In this document: positions 15,890 to 24,361 of the stretch, in pieces
How positions within the stretch are numbered: position 1 is the first letter of the stretch
Layout: each line of letters begins with the position of its first letter
NCBI RefSeq assembly: GCF_007752345.1
Contig: NZ_CP036299.1
Span: forward strand, 620,001 to 684,000
Direction: 5' to 3'
Length of the DNA stretch: 64,000 nt
Source of the DNA: Planctopirus ephydatiae
GTDB taxonomy: Bacteria > Planctomycetota > Planctomycetia > Planctomycetales > Planctomycetaceae
Position numbers and translations under genes: made by a program
The notes under the pieces: generated by a model
Database searches by the model: none
Told to the model about the DNA's origin: nothing
What the model saw: only the letters and a program-made list of their open reading frames with translations

Positions 15890-16252
15890 ACAATCCTTTT
15901 CGTTCGTAGAGAGCCCGCAACTCGAAGTCTGGTCAGGCTTCAGTGGCATAACCCCTTCCATGTTCTCCAACGGGATGATGTTCTTCAAGAAACAAGGGGT
16001 TTGACAGATCTGCGGATGATGCCAGGCTGCAGATCTCCAACTGGGCTTAGCGCTCAAATTGGTCGCAGCATACTGGCATACACATGGTCGGCAAGTTTGA
16101 CGAATGGGCGGGATTCAGCGGGAGCGAGCTGATGATTCCCGCGTCCTGGCGCCAAAACGGAAATTGGGGCGGCAAAACCTTGGTTCTGGTCGTCGAGGAT
16201 GATATGGTATTTATTAACGCACATTGATGCGTTCTTGCCGGAGTTCCACGCC
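15890..16252. other. Divergent intergenic region, about 360 bases
   Basis: Promoter space for the GNAT gene (minus) and the DUF1549/DUF1553 gene (plus). Nothing else is recognised here. Confidence 0.4.
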
Positions 16253-18532
16253 ATGCCCGCCCCCGCCTCAAGTTTGAAGATTGGCATTGCCTCCTGCTGC
16301 CGGAACCATGGGCTCCGAGTGGTCGTGCTCGGTTTGTTTCTGATGGTTTGTGAAGCTGTGCGGGCTGAATCTGCCCCCAGCTTTCGCAACGAAGTGATGG
16401 CCGTCCTTTCGAAGGCAGGGTGCAATCAGGGAGCTTGTCACGGGAACGCACGCGGCAAGGGTGGCTTTCAGCTTTCCCTGCGAGGGCAGGAACCTCAGGC
16501 CGACTATCAGGCGATTGTGCACGAGTGGCAGGGCCGCCGGATTGATACCTTCGAGGCTGCGAAAAGTCTGCTGTTGGAAAAGCCCTTGATGCTCGTGCCG
16601 CACGAAGGGGGGCGAAGATTAACGGCAGGGACCATCGAGCATGAGATTCTTTCCCGCTGGATTGCCGCCGGTGCTCCAGAAGATCCACCTTCGACACCGC
16701 AACTGGTAAGCATAGAAGTCTCACCACGCCAGCGGGATCTGATTGTGCCAAGCGCCGCCGAAGCGACCTTTCGTCTCGAAGTGCTGGCCAGGTTTTCTGA
16801 TGGTACAACAAAAAACGTCACCCGGCTCACCGTCTTTGAACCTTCACAGCCAGTCGTCGAGATCGATCCCGAAGGAATGGTGCGTGTGCAGGAGTTTGGA
16901 GCCTATGCGATTGTGGCCAGGTATCTGGATCAGCAGGTCACCGTTCGGCTGGCCGTCTTTCCACCCCATGCCCATGCCGCTGCCGTCGAGCGACAACCAC
17001 TCTCACCCATCGATGAGATTGTCTTCCGCCGGTTAAGAGAATTGCAGATTGAACCCTCGACTTTGTGCGACGACCAGACGTTTATCCGCCGCACAACGCT
17101 CGACATCATTGGCCTGTTGCCCAGCGCTCAAGAAGCTCGCGACTTCGTCAACAATGGAGATCCTCAGAAGCGGCAGAAGTGGATTGAAAGCCTGTTGGCT
17201 CGTGGCGAGTTCGCCGATTGGTGGGCACTCAAGTGGTGCGACCTCTTGCGTGTCGAGGAGAAAACACTCGATGCCAAAGGGGTGGCGGCTTTTCATGGTT
17301 GGATTCGAGACGCGATTGCCAAAAATCAGCCCGTCGATGAGTTCGTACAAGAATTGATTTCGGCCCGCGGAAGTTCTTATAACGTCCCCGCAACCAACTA
17401 TTATCGAGCCTTGAGAGACCCTGCGACTCGCGCCGAAGCGACTGCTCAAATTTTCCTCGGTGCCCGGCTGCAATGCGCGAAATGCCATAATCATCCCTTC
17501 GACCAGTGGAGCCAGAACGATTACTACGCCTGGTCGAATGTTTTCTCGCAGATCGATTACCAGATCGTCGAGAATCAGCGGGGTGATACGAATGACACGC
17601 ACGAGTTCAAAGGCGAACAGATTATTCTGTTGAAAATGAAAGAGCAGTTTCCTGATCCTCGCACAGGGCAGCCCAGGCAGCCAAGTCTGCTTGATCATAA
17701 GTTACCGCCCTTGAATGCCGAGGACGATCGATTGCTCCCCATGGCCCAGTGGCTGGCGAGCAGGAATAATCGCCGGTTTGTCGAAGTCTTCGTCAATCGT
17801 GTCTGGCAGCAGATGCTGGGGCGGGGAATTGTTGAGCCGGTGGATGATTTTCGCGCCACCAACCCCGCCACTCACCCGGAACTCCTCACCTGGCTGAGTG
17901 ACGAGTTCGTCCATCACAATTGCGATTTGAAGTGGCTGGTCAACACGATTGCGAATTCAGCCGTCTATCAATCGAGTTCGACAACAAATCCCAGCAACTC
18001 GCGTGATGAAGTATTCTTTTCGCATAGCTACGTCAAACGATTAAGTGCTGAGCAATTACTCGACGCCATCAGCCAGGCGACGGACGTAAAGCCAAACTTT
18101 GCCGATCATCCACAGATCCAGCGGGCTCAAGCCTTGCCAGGGGTCCAGGCCATGGCTTTCCGGCGAGGAAAGACCACTTTGGCAGATCGATTTCTGCGAG
18201 AATTTGGTCGGCCGCAACGATTGCAATCGTGCGATTGCGAGCGAACCACCGAAACGACACTGACCCAGACATTTCAATTGATTGGCGGCAAACTCATTCA
18301 GGAATGGGTGACCCATCCAGATAACATTCTGAAAACACTCGCTACAAATCATCGCGAGGCTGACCCCTCGGCCATTGAAGAACTTTACTGGCGAATAATC
18401 AGTCGAGCACCGACTTCCCTTGAAGCGGAAACGCATAGGAAATACATCGAGAAGTCACCCACGCCTCGGGAGGGCTTTGAAGATATTCTATGGGCCTTGC
18501 TCAATAGTGATGAATTTTTATTGAGGCATTAG
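16253..18532 (+). CDS. DUF1549/DUF1553 planctomycete cytochrome-like protein
   Basis: 759 aa from ATG 16253, which has GGAG nine bases upstream. A signal peptide (about 20-37) ends near VRAES. The PSCyt-like domain has CNQGACHG (C57, C62, H63), a spaced haem-like motif typical of this family. A cadherin/Ig-like strand region follows, then DUF1549 (about 260-460) starting IDEIVFRRL and containing the canonical haem motif CAKCH, then DUF1553 (about 480-735) with FVEVFVNRVWQQMLGRG and STTNP. These large exported proteins are a planctomycete hallmark and are nearly always followed by a DUF1501 gene, as here. Their function is unproven; polymer binding or degradation at the surface has been suggested. 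Confidence 0.9.
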   Translation: MPAPASSLKIGIASCCRNHGLRVVVLGLFLMVCEAVRAESAPSFRNEVMAVLSKAGCNQGACHGNARGKGGFQLSLRGQEPQADYQAIVHEWQGRRIDTFEAAKSLLLEKPLMLVPHEGGRRLTAGTIEHEILSRWIAAGAPEDPPSTPQLVSIEVSPRQRDLIVPSAAEATFRLEVLARFSDGTTKNVTRLTVFEPSQPVVEIDPEGMVRVQEFGAYAIVARYLDQQVTVRLAVFPPHAHAAAVERQPLSPIDEIVFRRLRELQIEPSTLCDDQTFIRRTTLDIIGLLPSAQEARDFVNNGDPQKRQKWIESLLARGEFADWWALKWCDLLRVEEKTLDAKGVAAFHGWIRDAIAKNQPVDEFVQELISARGSSYNVPATNYYRALRDPATRAEATAQIFLGARLQCAKCHNHPFDQWSQNDYYAWSNVFSQIDYQIVENQRGDTNDTHEFKGEQIILLKMKEQFPDPRTGQPRQPSLLDHKLPPLNAEDDRLLPMAQWLASRNNRRFVEVFVNRVWQQMLGRGIVEPVDDFRATNPATHPELLTWLSDEFVHHNCDLKWLVNTIANSAVYQSSSTTNPSNSRDEVFFSHSYVKRLSAEQLLDAISQATDVKPNFADHPQIQRAQALPGVQAMAFRRGKTTLADRFLREFGRPQRLQSCDCERTTETTLTQTFQLIGGKLIQEWVTHPDNILKTLATNHREADPSAIEELYWRIISRAPTSLEAETHRKYIEKSPTPREGFEDILWALLNSDEFLLRH

Positions 18533-18617
18533 TGCCTGTTGCCTGAGAGTTGGCCTGACGATTCATCTTATGTTTCTGTAGTGATGATTTTTGCAAGCGA
18601 TAGTGAGTGGCAGCAAT

Positions 18618-20015
18618 ATGGATCACCCTCTACAGAACTTATTCAGTCAAAAACTTCCTCGCCGTCAGTTATTAACCGCCGGTGGCATGGCTGGTTTTGG
18701 ACTGACATTACCTCGCTGGCTGGCGGCTCAAGATCAAGCGGCCGCTGAGTTACCGGCTGCCATGTCAACAGCGAAATCCGTCATCTTTCTTTACCAGTTT
18801 GGCGGGCCAAGCCATGTCGATACCTTCGACATGAAGCCACTGGCACCGGATGGCACGCGCAGCCAGTTCGAGACGATCTCCACATCTGTCCCGGGACTGT
18901 CAATCTGCGAGCACCTGCCCCGAATGGCCGAGGTCATGAATCGTGTCACATTGCTCCGGACAGTGTGGCACACGATGAAAAACCACAACAGTGCCTCCTA
19001 CTATGCACTCACCGGCCATCCACCCGCTGTCGATGATATCCGCCTGCGCGATACTCTCGATCTGTTCCCGGCTTATGGTTCTGTGGTTGATCGATATGCA
19101 CCCAATACCAATGGCATGCCGACTTTTGTGGCCTACCCACACGTCATTCGCGATGGTGAAGTGACCCCCGGCCAACATGCGAGCTTTCTGGGAAAGGTGC
19201 ACGATCCTCTCCTCGTCACCGCCGATCCCAATGCCCCGGGCTTCGGCTTGCCGGAACTGAGCCTGCCAGTTGGTGTCTCGACAGCACGGCTCGAAAATCG
19301 TCGGCAACTGCAGCAGATGATCAATGCCCAGGCCAAACTCGGCGATGCGGCAGTTGCTGCTCGCGGCCTCGAAGATTATTACTCCCGTGCTGTATCAATG
19401 CTCAACTCGCCCAAAATCCGCCAGGCTTTTGCTATTGATGAAGAATCGGCAAGTGTCCGAGACCGCTATGGTCGCACGGAGTACGGCCAAGGCTGTCTGC
19501 TGGCACGCCGACTTGTCGAGCGCGGCGTCAAGTTTGTCAGTGTCTACTACTCGAAGAGTATCGGTGGCCGACGTAAAGAAGAGGGCTGGGATACCCACGG
19601 ATTTGACAACACCCGCATGTATCCCATTCTCAAAGGTTACCACCTCCCCTTACTGGACCAGACGTTACCGACATTGATTCTTGATCTGGAAGAACGCGGC
19701 CTGCTCGACCAGACGCTCATTGTCTGGATGGGCGAATTTGGTCGCACGCCCCGGCTCAATGCCAACATCAGCCGGGATCACTGGCCGCAATGCTACAGTG
19801 TGCTGCTGGCGGGCGGAGGGACGAAAAAGGGCTACGTCCACGGCACATCCGATAAGACAGGTGCCTTTCCTGAGAATGATCCTGTGGCTTTGGACGATCT
19901 CGCAGCGACCATGTTTTCTGCGATCGGAGTTCCGCCTGAGACAGAACTTCGTGATCGCGGCAATCGACCACTCGCTGCAGCGCTGGGTCGCGTTGTCACC
20001 GATGTCTTTGCTTAG
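18618..20015 (+). CDS. DUF1501 family protein with Tat-type signal
   Basis: 465 aa from ATG 18618; a TTG at 18591 is possible. The N-terminus has a twin-arginine motif and hydrophobic run, PRRQLLTAGGMAGFGLTLP. The body is DUF1501, a sulfatase/alkaline-phosphatase-like fold: SVIFLYQFGGPSHVDTFD near the start, GWDTHGFDN in the middle and LIVWMGEFGRTPRLN with RDHWPQCYSVLLAGGG toward the end, the positions where the superfamily places metal ligands. It is exported folded. The pairing with the upstream DUF1549/DUF1553 gene is conserved across planctomycetes; the joint substrate is unknown. Confidence 0.92.
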   Translation: MDHPLQNLFSQKLPRRQLLTAGGMAGFGLTLPRWLAAQDQAAAELPAAMSTAKSVIFLYQFGGPSHVDTFDMKPLAPDGTRSQFETISTSVPGLSICEHLPRMAEVMNRVTLLRTVWHTMKNHNSASYYALTGHPPAVDDIRLRDTLDLFPAYGSVVDRYAPNTNGMPTFVAYPHVIRDGEVTPGQHASFLGKVHDPLLVTADPNAPGFGLPELSLPVGVSTARLENRRQLQQMINAQAKLGDAAVAARGLEDYYSRAVSMLNSPKIRQAFAIDEESASVRDRYGRTEYGQGCLLARRLVERGVKFVSVYYSKSIGGRRKEEGWDTHGFDNTRMYPILKGYHLPLLDQTLPTLILDLEERGLLDQTLIVWMGEFGRTPRLNANISRDHWPQCYSVLLAGGGTKKGYVHGTSDKTGAFPENDPVALDDLAATMFSAIGVPPETELRDRGNRPLAAALGRVVTDVFA

Positions 20016-20189
20016 GAAGGGATCTTTGCCTGAAACAGGATCTCCGACTGGAGAAGATCAAATTTTAATGAGCTTTGGTCCCCCAATGAGGATTTGAAAT
20101 CTCTCGCAGGTTAAAGTCTCGATTCATGAGTGGCACATACCAAAGGGTACTCTCTTCAACGACAGAACCTGCTTCAGGAATCGACTCAG

Positions 20190-21260
20190 ATGTCGGAAAT
20201 CAGCCGTCGCACCATTCTTCAACTCGCGGCCTCGGGAATGATTCTCCCCGCCATTCAGCAACTGGCTGATGCCGTCGAAAACGATCCTTACAAGGATGCT
20301 AAGCTCGTGGATGGGCCACCGGCAGCGATACAGGCTGGCAGCTTTACCATTGCGGTCCTTCCCGATACACAAAACTACAGCGAGAAGTTTCCCGAGATCT
20401 TTCTGGCCCAGACTCGCTGGATTGTCGAGCAAAAAACCTCTCGAAACATTGTGGCCGTCATGCATCTGGGAGATATCACGAACACCAGTTCAAAAATCGA
20501 ATGGGAACGTGCTCGGGCGGCTATGCAACAACTGGATGGGCAGGTCCCCTACTTTATGGTTCCTGGGAATCACGATTACAGTGCCGGTGGAAGCGCCACT
20601 GATCGCAAGACGCTTTTTTCAGAATACTTTCCACTGGCCAGTTTTCAGAATCTCCCCACATTCGGTGGCATCTACGACAAAGAACCCGAGCGAATGGAGA
20701 ACAGCTATCATCACTTTGAAGCCGGTGGACGTAAAATTCTCGTACTATGCCTCGAATTCGGCCCACGGAAGGATGTAGTCCGCTGGGCGAACGAAGTAAC
20801 GAAAGCCCATCCTGCTCATGAAGTGATTCTTATCACACATGCCTATATGTACTATGATGATACTCGCTACGACTGGAAAAACCTGGGGACTAAGCAGAAC
20901 TGGAATCCGCATGCTTACGCCGTCGCCAAGAATACTGGAGACGACGTGACCGATGGGGCCGAGTTGTGGGAGCAACTGGTCAGTCAGCATGAGAACTTTA
21001 TTCTCACACTCAATGGCCATGTTCTGAACGATGGGCTCGGGCGGCTCACCAGCCAGACACCAGCCGGCAGAGATGTGCATCAAATGCTGGTGAATTACCA
21101 GGTGAGGCCCCATGGCGGTGATGGCTGGCTAAGATTGCTCGAATTCCAGACGGATGGCACGATTGCCGTTACGGATTACTCACCCGTGCTGAACAAATCC
21201 AATCATTCAACTCAAAGCCATTTCCAAGTCAAGGGTTCACCCGTATCTAAACAGAACTAA
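20190..21260 (+). CDS. Exported calcineurin-like metallophosphoesterase
   Basis: 356 aa from ATG 20190, preceded by AGGA; a frame start at 20130 would hide the signal. The N-terminus has SRRTILQLAASGMILPAIQQL, a twin-arginine-like leader. The metallophosphoesterase motifs appear in order: AVLPDTQN (metal ligand Asp), MHLGDITN (GDxxN-like), VPGNHDYS (GNHD), LITHAYMY and LNGHV. A two-metal phosphoesterase acting in the periplasm is expected; the substrate is unknown. It lies 174 bases after the DUF1501 gene on the same strand. Confidence 0.88.
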   Translation: MSEISRRTILQLAASGMILPAIQQLADAVENDPYKDAKLVDGPPAAIQAGSFTIAVLPDTQNYSEKFPEIFLAQTRWIVEQKTSRNIVAVMHLGDITNTSSKIEWERARAAMQQLDGQVPYFMVPGNHDYSAGGSATDRKTLFSEYFPLASFQNLPTFGGIYDKEPERMENSYHHFEAGGRKILVLCLEFGPRKDVVRWANEVTKAHPAHEVILITHAYMYYDDTRYDWKNLGTKQNWNPHAYAVAKNTGDDVTDGAELWEQLVSQHENFILTLNGHVLNDGLGRLTSQTPAGRDVHQMLVNYQVRPHGGDGWLRLLEFQTDGTIAVTDYSPVLNKSNHSTQSHFQVKGSPVSKQN

Positions 21261-21602
21261 ATACGCTCTATAATCTTGTAGTCTGTCCTTTCGTAAGGAA
21301 TGGTCACGAGGCGGTGTAGAGCCTGCCGCTTCTTGTCAATCAAAAACGTGCCACAAGCAAACTACGAAAGACGGGAGTGAGGGATATTCTGCGGAGTGAG
21401 ATCACAGGGCGAGTTGGCAGTTGTTCGCCAAAAACGCTTGCCCCCCTCTCCTGATCCGCTGCTCTTCAGTAGGAAAGTTCCCCCAATGCTGGTTCAATAG
21501 ACATCGAATCACCTGCTTCAGAACCTGGGTGTCATATGCTCTGGTGCTGCTCGCTCGTGGATCAATTCGATCGACCCGCGTCTGTTTTACCAGTGAGATA
21601 AT
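21261..21602. other. Intergenic stretch of 342 bases
   Basis: No gene, RNA or clear hairpin is recognised; a 96-codon minus-strand frame overlapping prmC is not credible. It presumably holds the prmC promoter. Confidence 0.4.
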
Positions 21603-22526
21603 GTGACTGCAGATTCTCAGGCTTCCGCAAACTCCGGCCAATGGACCATCCGCAAGGTTCTGGAATGGACGACGGCTCATCTGAAAAAGCATGGCTCAGC
21701 CACTCCACGCCTGGATGCCGAAGTTCTTCTGGCGCATGCCCGTAAGTGTCATCGCATTCAGCTTTACACTCACTACGATGAAGAACTCACGGAAGAAGTT
21801 CGCGCCAGCATGCGTGACCTCGTCCAAAGGAGAGCCAGGCAAGAGCCTGTCGCTTATCTGGTGGGTGAACGCGAATTCTTCAGTCTCCCTTTTTCTGTGA
21901 ATGCCGATGTCCTCATTCCACGACCTGATTCAGAAACACTGATTGTCGAAGCGATTTCCTGCCTCAAACCCACACCCGCCGATGACACCGCTTCTGTAGC
22001 ATCTCGCGCCTGGCGGATTGTCGATCTGTGTACAGGTTCAGGATGCCTGGCCATTACTCTGGCTCGGCAGCTTCCCACAGCCCAACTGATTGCGACGGAT
22101 CTATCCGATAAAGCTCTGGCGGTGGCGAGGCAAAATCTCGAACGTCATTCACTGGCCGACCGGGTAGAATTGCGGCAAGGCTCGCTACTGAAACCACTGG
22201 AGAACGAACCACTCTTTGATCTGATTGTTTCGAATCCCCCGTACATTCCCACTGCGGATATCGAAACACTTGAGGAAGATGTCCGCCGACATGAGCCAAG
22301 GCTGGCACTGGACGGAGGGGCCGATGGCATGGATCTGTTGCGACCTCTCATTACTGAAGGAGCGAAACATTTACTTCCCGGGGGATGGATGCTGCTCGAA
22401 TTCACTTCCGAGCAGGCACCAGCCCTGATGAATTACGCACATGCCCAGCCTGACTGGTCGCTGGTGCAGGTTGTCAAAGATCTTTCACAACTGCCGCGAG
22501 TGCTGAAACTGCAGAAAAGATCCTGA
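21603..22526 (+). CDS. prmC: Peptide chain release factor N5-glutamine methyltransferase PrmC
   Basis: 307 aa from a GTG. PrmC methylates the Gln of the GGQ motif in release factors RF1 and RF2 using S-adenosylmethionine, increasing termination efficiency. The N-terminal helical domain (1-90) contains TPRLDAEVLLAHA and the family's RRxxxEPxAYLxGxxEF as RRARQEPVAYLVGEREF. The methyltransferase domain has VNADVLIPRPDSE, VDLCTGSGCLAI (SAM binding) and the catalytic NPPYIP (about 210-215). The release factor gene prfA is not adjacent here; instead rsmE follows 57 bases later, giving a translation-related pair. Confidence 0.95.
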   Translation: MTADSQASANSGQWTIRKVLEWTTAHLKKHGSATPRLDAEVLLAHARKCHRIQLYTHYDEELTEEVRASMRDLVQRRARQEPVAYLVGEREFFSLPFSVNADVLIPRPDSETLIVEAISCLKPTPADDTASVASRAWRIVDLCTGSGCLAITLARQLPTAQLIATDLSDKALAVARQNLERHSLADRVELRQGSLLKPLENEPLFDLIVSNPPYIPTADIETLEEDVRRHEPRLALDGGADGMDLLRPLITEGAKHLLPGGWMLLEFTSEQAPALMNYAHAQPDWSLVQVVKDLSQLPRVLKLQKRS

Positions 22527-22583
22527 ATGGCTGATTTCTGAACTTACTTTGGCAGTTTGAACTGTCGATTGCTGGCGGCTGTC

Positions 22584-23339
22584 ATGTCTCGATTTTTTCA
22601 TCCCGAACTGCTCAGGCATCTCGATTCTGGAGAACTCCTCCTGGAAGGATCGGAAGCTCATCACGCACTCCATGTGCTGCGCGTCAAAACAGGTCAACAG
22701 ATCGTGCTCTTTGATGGGCAGGGAAACTCGGCTACAGCCGAAGTCATCCGTCCCGGTCGCAAAGATGTCGGTCTCAGAATCGTCGGTGAAATCCAGCAAT
22801 TATCACCACCCGCTCTGCAATTGACACTGCTGGTCGCGACTCCCAAAGGGGATCGGCTCGATTGGATGGTTGAAAAGCTGACAGAACTCGGGGTGTCGAG
22901 ATTTGTTCCGCTGATCACTCAAAGATCTGTCGTCGATCCGCGAGAAAGCAAACTGGAAAAACTCCGGCAAACCGTGATCAGTGCCTGTAAACAATCACAT
23001 CGCGACTGGCTGATGGAGATCGAAGAACCAGCGCGCTTGACCGACTGGTTGAACAGGAAAGACCATCCGACCCAGTGGTTCGGCAGCTTGCAAGAACCGC
23101 TTGTCGCTCCCAAAGCCTCCAACGATTCTCAGCCGATCGTCTCTGCAAATTCCCGCATGCCAGTAGAAAATACATCGTTAGCGATTCTGATTGGCCCGGA
23201 AGGGGGCTGGACTTCTGAAGAAGAATCGCAATTGATGACCTCTGGGGCACGACCTGTGCGACTGGGTCAATTTGTGCTGAGGACAGAGACAGCCGCGATG
23301 GCACTCACATCTCTCGCCCTGAATGAATTCTCACTTTAA
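22584..23339 (+). CDS. rsmE: 16S rRNA m3U1498 methyltransferase RsmE
   Basis: 251 aa from ATG 22584, the expected size; a TTG at 22557 is less likely. RsmE methylates N3 of U1498 in 16S rRNA. The N-terminal PUA-like domain contains SEAHHALHVLRVKTGQQI. The SPOUT domain has TPKGDRLDWMVEKLTELGV in the middle, then LIGPEGGWTSEEE and the knot segment VRLGQFVLRTETAAM near the end, which bind SAM. It is probably co-transcribed with prmC. Confidence 0.95.
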   Translation: MSRFFHPELLRHLDSGELLLEGSEAHHALHVLRVKTGQQIVLFDGQGNSATAEVIRPGRKDVGLRIVGEIQQLSPPALQLTLLVATPKGDRLDWMVEKLTELGVSRFVPLITQRSVVDPRESKLEKLRQTVISACKQSHRDWLMEIEEPARLTDWLNRKDHPTQWFGSLQEPLVAPKASNDSQPIVSANSRMPVENTSLAILIGPEGGWTSEEESQLMTSGARPVRLGQFVLRTETAAMALTSLALNEFSL

Positions 23340-23573
23340 GACTGCTGGTGCCTTCGCGAAAACTTTCAATGAACCTCGTCAAAACGTCGCTGCACATCGC
23401 CACGGTGTCGCTCAAGGGACGGTTTATCGGCCAAGATTGCCGATCATTGGCACGGATTGAGATCATCCCGTATTCCGGCGAAGTCTCCCGCCTCTCTTTG
23501 TCGATAATCTCGATATCGAAACGGGCTCTTGAACGGCCGCTGGATCTGATCACTCAAGGAATGTGAACCTGCC

Positions 23574-24083
23574 ATGCTTGCACATGATCAGCAAAGCTGG
23601 CTGCTGGTAAAATTCACGCCCAGGCGTGCCATTGCAGGAATGCTGTGGATATCGTTGAGTGCGAGCAGTTCTTCCTGCTTCATGATGCCCGATTACCATC
23701 AGCCGGGCGGGTTCAGCAGTACCTATTACAAAGCGCTGCAATTTCACCAGCATACCGCCATGGGGACACCCGGCCACGCGACTGTGGTTCCGGGAACTCC
23801 ACCGCCGGGCATGCATCTCCCGGTCGATTCCCCACCGGGTAGTCAGTCTCAATCAGGGACTCTGCCACAGGATGGCATGGTCGATCCCTCCATTGCTCAG
23901 TCGCCACACTATGGGGCGACTCCCCATAGTGGCTACAACTTTGGTTTCTCATGGCCAGATTTTACTCCACCCCAGCCGCCAGTTGGGCACGATGCCGCCG
24001 CTCGACAGAAATCCTACCTCCAGTTTAACCAGCCTTCCCAAAACTCCGACTCTTCAGCTTCCAGTAAGCGGAAGAAGTCCTGA
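23574..24083 (+). CDS. Small Pro/Gly/His-rich exported protein
   Basis: 169 aa, no family recognised. Residues 16-36 have basic residues followed by a short hydrophobic run, RRAIAGMLWISLSASSSSCF; the Cys after a small-residue stretch could be a lipidation site, though the lipobox is poor. The rest is low complexity: Pro, Gly, His and Ser (for example PGTPPPGMHLP), ending in a basic tail SSKRKKS. It is likely surface-exposed and disordered. AAGGAA lies upstream of ATG 23574. It precedes a TPR lipoprotein with similar low-complexity composition, 278 bases away. Confidence 0.6.
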   Translation: MLAHDQQSWLLVKFTPRRAIAGMLWISLSASSSSCFMMPDYHQPGGFSSTYYKALQFHQHTAMGTPGHATVVPGTPPPGMHLPVDSPPGSQSQSGTLPQDGMVDPSIAQSPHYGATPHSGYNFGFSWPDFTPPQPPVGHDAAARQKSYLQFNQPSQNSDSSASSKRKKS

Positions 24084-24361
24084 ATTACATGGCTCACCTG
24101 GATACGACACTGGAATCAGCGTTCTTGAGCTGAGCCATTATTTTCTGTGCACTCACTCCCGGACTTCCTCTCGACAAGATTTGTCGAAACGAATACGTTC
24201 CGCCTGAAACGAAAAAAATCGGCAAGGATCGCCTGTTTTTTCGTTCGTCAAATCGTGGAGTTTGTCGACACGGAAGATCTCTCCTGGCATTACAAATCCG
24301 GGAAGAATTTCCAGCAGGCTCAAGGATGAGCCTTCAATGTAGCACACCAAGGATGGTGGGT

